From SG8-41 sp036397875 (GTDB lineage: Bacteria > Pseudomonadota > Gammaproteobacteria > Burkholderiales > SG8-41): a stretch of DNA of 64,000 nucleotides. Positions within the stretch are counted from its first letter, which is position 1. Every line of letters begins with the position of its first letter. The notes beneath the pieces are model-generated. The model was not told where the DNA came from and did not search any database. It saw nothing but the letters and a program-made list of their open reading frames with translations. Below are positions 58,992 to 64,000 of this stretch, piece by piece. The position numbers and the translations under genes were made by a program. Location of the stretch: assembly GCA_036397875.1 (NCBI GenBank), contig DASWIC010000048.1, forward strand, positions 1 to 64,000, written 5' to 3'.

Positions 58992-59519
58992 ATGGACAGG
59001 ATCTCGGAATGTATGGACGGCGAGCTGAAGAAACACGAGACACGCGTTCTGGTCGAGTGCATCAAGCAGGACACCGAGTTGCGACATTGCTGGGATACTT
59101 TCCACCTCATCGGCGACGTGATGCGCGGCGAACCGGCGCTGTCGGAGGAATTCGAGCGCCGGGTGGCCGAGCGGCTCGCCCACGAGCCGACGATACTGGC
59201 GCCGCGGACCCCAACCGTGAGGCGGTTTGCGACCTACGCCCTGTCGGCCGCGGCTTCGCTGTCCGCGATTACCCTGGTCTGGTGGATGGCGTTTTTCAAC
59301 AACCCCCTCGTCCCTCAGCCTGAAATCGCCCAAGTCCCGATCACCCCCTCGCCCATAGCAGCAGTCCCTCCCTCCGAGCAGTTGGCCAGCGTTCCCAGCG
59401 ACGGGACGATGAATGAATATCTGATCGCGCACCAGGAATTCTCGCCGAGCAGCGAGATCCAGGGCCTCGCCCCCTACATCCGCGGCGTGTCGAGCCTGCA
59501 ATCGCCCAAGGGCCGCTAG
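58992..59519 (+). CDS. rseA: Anti-sigma-E factor RseA
   Basis: Single-pass inner-membrane protein holding sigma-E inactive until cut by DegS and RseP. 175 residues: N-terminal cytoplasmic domain (MDRISECMDGEL ... ELRHCWDTFHLIGDVMRGE), one membrane segment (about 79-102) and a periplasmic tail. Follows rpoE by one base. Its protease RseP is encoded at 33.5 kb. Confidence 0.93.
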   Translation: MDRISECMDGELKKHETRVLVECIKQDTELRHCWDTFHLIGDVMRGEPALSEEFERRVAERLAHEPTILAPRTPTVRRFATYALSAAASLSAITLVWWMAFFNNPLVPQPEIAQVPITPSPIAAVPPSEQLASVPSDGTMNEYLIAHQEFSPSSEIQGLAPYIRGVSSLQSPKGR

Positions 59520-59595
59520 TGCCCTGGTAACCCGGATACGATAGGAACGGTATGACCAGGCTCGCGGCAGCAGGCAAGTCACGGCGCGTCCGCAA

Positions 59596-60588
59596 ATGCC
59601 GGACAGGAGCGGCGCGAGCGTGATATCCGTCTGGTTCTTCGTTCTCCTGGGACTCGTCGCGCCGGCTCTCGCGGCGGAGCAGGACGGGCTCACGTGGCTG
59701 ACCAAGATGGCGAACGCATCGCGCCGGCTGAATTACAGCGGCACCTTCGTCTACCAGCATGGTGACCGCATCGAAACCTCCCGCATCGTCCATTTCGTCA
59801 ACCCCGCGGGGGGCGAGTTCGAGAAGCTCGAGACGCTCGACGGGCCGGCCCGCGAGGTGATCCGCACCAACGACCAGGTCAGCTGCTATCTGCCGGATGC
59901 AAAGATCGTGATCGTCGAGAAGCGCAGCGCGCACCGCTTCCCGGCGCTGTTTCCGGAGCCACTGGTCGGCGTCGCCGACAACTACACGGTGGTCGCAGCC
60001 GGCAGGGACCGCGTGGCGGGCTATGATTGCCAGGTGGTCGAGCTCGAGCCCAAAGACCGCCTGCGCTACGGCCACCAGTTCTGCGCCGAGGCACGCTCGG
60101 GGCTGCCGTTGCGGGCGCGTACCTTCAGCGAGAACAAGCGGCCGCTCGAGTCATTCGCGTTTACCGAAGTACAACTGGGCGGCCGCTTCAGTCGCGATCA
60201 GGTGCGGTCGCGCTATGCGGCGAAAAGCCGGAACTGGAAAGTCGATCATTCGGCACTGGTATTGAGCGATGTGCCGGCCGACACCGGATGGACGCTGACG
60301 CGGCAGCCGGCGGGATTCAAGAAGCTGACCGAGCTGAAACGCTCCATTGCCGGTCGCAGCAACGTGGTGTCCCATATCGTGTATTCCGACGGGCTGGCCG
60401 CGATCTCGGTGTTCATCGAGCCGCTGCCCAAGACCCGCCTGGCCAGAAGTCTCTCGCATCAGGGGGCCGTCAACATCTACGTCCGTCCAGTAGCGGACCA
60501 CATGGTGACGGTGCTGGGAGAAACGCCCGCTGCGACGGTAATGCAGATCGCGAACTCGCTCGAATTCAGGAGTGGACGGGGCAGGTAA
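59596..60588 (+). CDS. rseB: Sigma-E regulatory protein RseB/MucB
   Basis: Periplasmic lipid/lipopolysaccharide sensor that binds RseA and blocks its cleavage. 330 residues: signal peptide, then the lipoprotein-localisation-like domain (LTWLTKMANASRRLNYSGTF, VYQHGDRIETSRIVH) and a smaller C-terminal domain. The ATG at 59596 is given; a GTG at 59620 with AGGAG ten bases before it is a good alternative and also leaves a signal peptide. 76 bases without features separate it from rseA. Confidence 0.92.
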   Translation: MPDRSGASVISVWFFVLLGLVAPALAAEQDGLTWLTKMANASRRLNYSGTFVYQHGDRIETSRIVHFVNPAGGEFEKLETLDGPAREVIRTNDQVSCYLPDAKIVIVEKRSAHRFPALFPEPLVGVADNYTVVAAGRDRVAGYDCQVVELEPKDRLRYGHQFCAEARSGLPLRARTFSENKRPLESFAFTEVQLGGRFSRDQVRSRYAAKSRNWKVDHSALVLSDVPADTGWTLTRQPAGFKKLTELKRSIAGRSNVVSHIVYSDGLAAISVFIEPLPKTRLARSLSHQGAVNIYVRPVADHMVTVLGETPAATVMQIANSLEFRSGRGR

Positions 60589-60650
60589 CGTTACTGGCGT
60601 TCCTGGCCGCGGCCTGTTCCGGAACCGGTTCTAGACTATCGAGATTGATT

Positions 60651-62036
60651 ATGCTCAAGCGTTTAATCCTTGCGCTGCTCCTGCTTGCAGCGCCGGTCGC
60701 ATTCGCCGCGCAACTGCCCGATTTCACCGAGCTGGTCGAGAAGCAGGGACCGGCGGTGGTGAACATCAGCACCACGCAGTCGGTACGCAACCCCCTTCTG
60801 CCCCAGTTACCCAACCTGCAGGAGGACGACCCGTTCTACGAGTTCTTCCGGCGCTTCTCCCCGCAACCGGGGCCGCGCGAGTTCCATTCGCAGTCGCTCG
60901 GCTCGGGTTTCATCATCAGTCAGGACGGCTACATCCTCACCAACGCCCACGTGGTCGAGTCCGCCGAAGAAATCACCGTGAAGCTCAACGACAAGCGCGA
61001 ATTCAAGGCCAAGGTCATCGGCTCCGACCGCCGTACGGACGTCGCGCTGATCAAGATCGAGGCGAGCGGCCTGCCCGCGGTCCGGTTCGGGGACCCAGGC
61101 AAGCTCCGGGTCGGCGAATGGGTGCTGGCGATCGGCTCGCCCTTCGGGTTCGAGAACACGGTGACGGCCGGCATCGTGAGCGCCAAGGGACGCTCGCTGC
61201 CGCAGGAAAACTACGTACCTTTCATACAGACCGACGTGGCCGTCAATCCCGGCAACTCGGGCGGGCCGCTGTTCAATTTGCGGGGTGAAGTGGTGGGCGT
61301 CAACTCGCAGATCTACAGCCGCACCGGCGGCTTCATGGGGCTCTCCTTCGCGATACCGATCGACGTCGCCAACGACATTGCACGGCAGTTGCGCACCACG
61401 GGCAGGGTGACACGCGGTCGGATCGGCGTCGTGATCCAGCCGCTCTCCAAGGAACTGGCCGACGGCTTCGGTCTGGCGCGTCCGCAGGGTGCGCTGGTCA
61501 ATTCGGTCGAGAAGGGCGGGCCCGCCGACAAGGCGGGTATCGAAGCCGGCGACGTCATCCTGCGCTTCGACGGGAAGGCCGTGGCGTCCTCGGGGGACCT
61601 GCCGCGGATAGTGGGTGCGACGCGTCCAGGCAGCAGCGTAACGATGCAGATCTGGCGCAACAAGAACCCGCGCGACGTGCAGGTGGTGGTGGCCGAAATG
61701 CAGGACGAGCGCGCGGCGCGGCTCGGACGGCGGGGCAGCAAGCCGCCGGCCGCGGTACCGAGTCAGTACGGGCTGGCGCTGTCCGACCTGACCGATGCCC
61801 AGAGGAGCGAGCTCAAGGTTTCCGGTGGCGTGCTGGTCGAAAACGTGCAGGGCGCGGGCCAGCGCGCGGGCGTGCGCCGCGGTGACGTGATTCTCGCGGT
61901 CAACAATCAGGACGTGAAGTCGGTCGAGCAGTTCAACGAGATGATGGGTCAGTTCGATAAGGACAGCATCGTCGCGCTGTTGATCCGCCGCGGGACCAAT
62001 TCGCTCTACGTCCCGTTCCGCGTCGACGTCGGCTGA
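60651..62036 (+). CDS. degP: Periplasmic serine protease DegP/MucD (Do family)
   Basis: Protease and chaperone for misfolded envelope proteins. 461 residues: signal peptide (1-20), trypsin-like domain with catalytic His100 (ILTNAHVV), Asp130 (RRTDVALIK) and Ser203 (NPGNSGGPLF), then two PDZ domains. The frame is open far upstream over rseB; the ATG at 60651 is chosen because it starts the signal peptide MLKRLILALLLLAAPVAFA. The last gene of the sigma-E operon, named mucD in Pseudomonas. Confidence 0.94.
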   Translation: MLKRLILALLLLAAPVAFAAQLPDFTELVEKQGPAVVNISTTQSVRNPLLPQLPNLQEDDPFYEFFRRFSPQPGPREFHSQSLGSGFIISQDGYILTNAHVVESAEEITVKLNDKREFKAKVIGSDRRTDVALIKIEASGLPAVRFGDPGKLRVGEWVLAIGSPFGFENTVTAGIVSAKGRSLPQENYVPFIQTDVAVNPGNSGGPLFNLRGEVVGVNSQIYSRTGGFMGLSFAIPIDVANDIARQLRTTGRVTRGRIGVVIQPLSKELADGFGLARPQGALVNSVEKGGPADKAGIEAGDVILRFDGKAVASSGDLPRIVGATRPGSSVTMQIWRNKNPRDVQVVVAEMQDERAARLGRRGSKPPAAVPSQYGLALSDLTDAQRSELKVSGGVLVENVQGAGQRAGVRRGDVILAVNNQDVKSVEQFNEMMGQFDKDSIVALLIRRGTNSLYVPFRVDVG

Positions 62037-62115
62037 CGCGCCGCGGGCGCGGACCCCGAGCCCGGCTCGACCCCCGCGCGGCTCGGGCGTAGCTGGCTAA
62101 GTCGTTCTGATTTCG

Positions 62116-62127
62116 GATAAAATACGC
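62116..62127 (+). promoter_or_regulatory. Candidate -10 region for lepA
   Basis: GATAAAATACGC, identical to the 12 bases at the pyrG promoter (46154-46165), with TAAAAT at 62118-62123. No good -35 is seen (CTGGCT at 19 bases). Transcription would begin near 62130. Confidence 0.5.
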
Positions 62128-62134
62128 TGCTTTA

Positions 62135-62157
62135 GGGGCACTTACCGGTGCCCTTTT
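62135..62157 (+). terminator. Terminator-like hairpin in front of lepA
   Basis: GGGCAC, loop TTACCG, GTGCCC, then TTTT. It ends 2 bases before the lepA ATG and begins about where a transcript from the upstream -10 would start. It could end read-through from the sigma-E operon and at the same time form the 5' leader of lepA. Confidence 0.6.
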
Positions 62158-62159
62158 CC

Positions 62160-63946
<1,787 letters not shown>

Positions 63947-63950
<4 letters not shown>

Positions 63951-63981
63951 TGGGTAATGGGTGATGAGTAATGTGTAAAGC
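63947..63981 (+). repeat. GTAATGG heptad array after lepA
   Basis: GTAATGG, GTAATGG, GTGATGA, GTAATGT, GTAAAGC in strict 7-bp phase, including the lepA stop codon. A second, inverted arm may lie beyond the window end. Confidence 0.8.
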
Positions 63982-64000
63982 GCCAGAGCGGTTGAGTTGG

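Overview
The window is a GC-rich, densely packed bacterial chromosome segment made almost entirely of core genes. Gene content and order point to a betaproteobacterium. Typical arrangements are pyrG-kdsA-eno-ftsB, rpoE-rseA-rseB-degP(mucD)-lepA, smc-zipA-ligA, ffs-dnaX-ybaB-recR, glnD-map opposite rpsB-tsf-pyrH-frr-uppS-cdsA-dxr-rseP-bamA-skp-lpxD-fabZ-lpxA-lpxB-rnhB, and ppsR opposite ppsA. The genus cannot be fixed from the sequence alone. No rRNA, prophage, insertion sequence or CRISPR array was seen.

Layout. 1-4.1 kb: zapE, an acuI/yhdH-type reductase, an MFS transporter, then on the minus strand an SDR protein that lacks the catalytic tyrosine. 4.1-6.9 kb, minus strand: a VOC protein, tRNA-Ser(GGA) and acetyl-CoA synthetase. 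7.0-10.8 kb: SRP RNA, dnaX (with a nine-A slippery run), ybaB, recR, rluB. 10.7-14.4 kb, minus strand: prmB, pilU, dapD, queF. 14.4-23.9 kb: smc, zipA, ligA, galU, hpt, an MTI/MTA phosphorylase and def. 24.0-27.4 kb, minus strand: glnD and map. 27.6-42.8 kb: a long translation / isoprenoid / outer-membrane / lipid A run ending in rnhB and a TrmH-type methyltransferase. 42.8-51.4 kb: ppsR against ppsA, then pyrG, kdsA, eno, ftsB, folD. 51.4-58.2 kb is the accessory part: a 48-residue membrane protein, a 1176-residue fused flavin/iron-sulfur oxidoreductase resembling NfnB+NfnA, an omega-aminotransferase, and a fused binding-protein/permease of the osmoprotectant ABC type without an ATPase. 58.4-63.95 kb: the sigma-E envelope stress operon and lepA.

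How the genes work together. The 30-42 kb run links undecaprenyl-PP synthesis (uppS), isoprenoid precursor supply (dxr), phospholipid activation (cdsA), sigma-E activation (rseP), outer-membrane protein assembly (bamA, skp) and lipid A synthesis (lpxD, fabZ, lpxA, lpxB). The sigma-E regulator that responds to failures of that system lies at 58.4-62.0 kb. hpt and the methylthioinosine-type phosphorylase form a two-step purine salvage route.

The most unusual signal is not a gene. At least eight intergenic sites carry short arrays with a strict 7-bp period, usually as two inverted arms. The heptamer differs from site to site (GTGNNCG, GTTNNNA, GTAATGG, CCCCTNN, CAGCTNT). They begin at or just after the stop codon of the upstream gene, sometimes including the stop codon, and in three cases run up to the start codon of the next gene where no Shine-Dalgarno sequence is visible. 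Two other points deserve attention: an AT-rich palindrome inside the smc coding region, and the A9 run in dnaX, where a one-base slip in either direction leads quickly to a stop.
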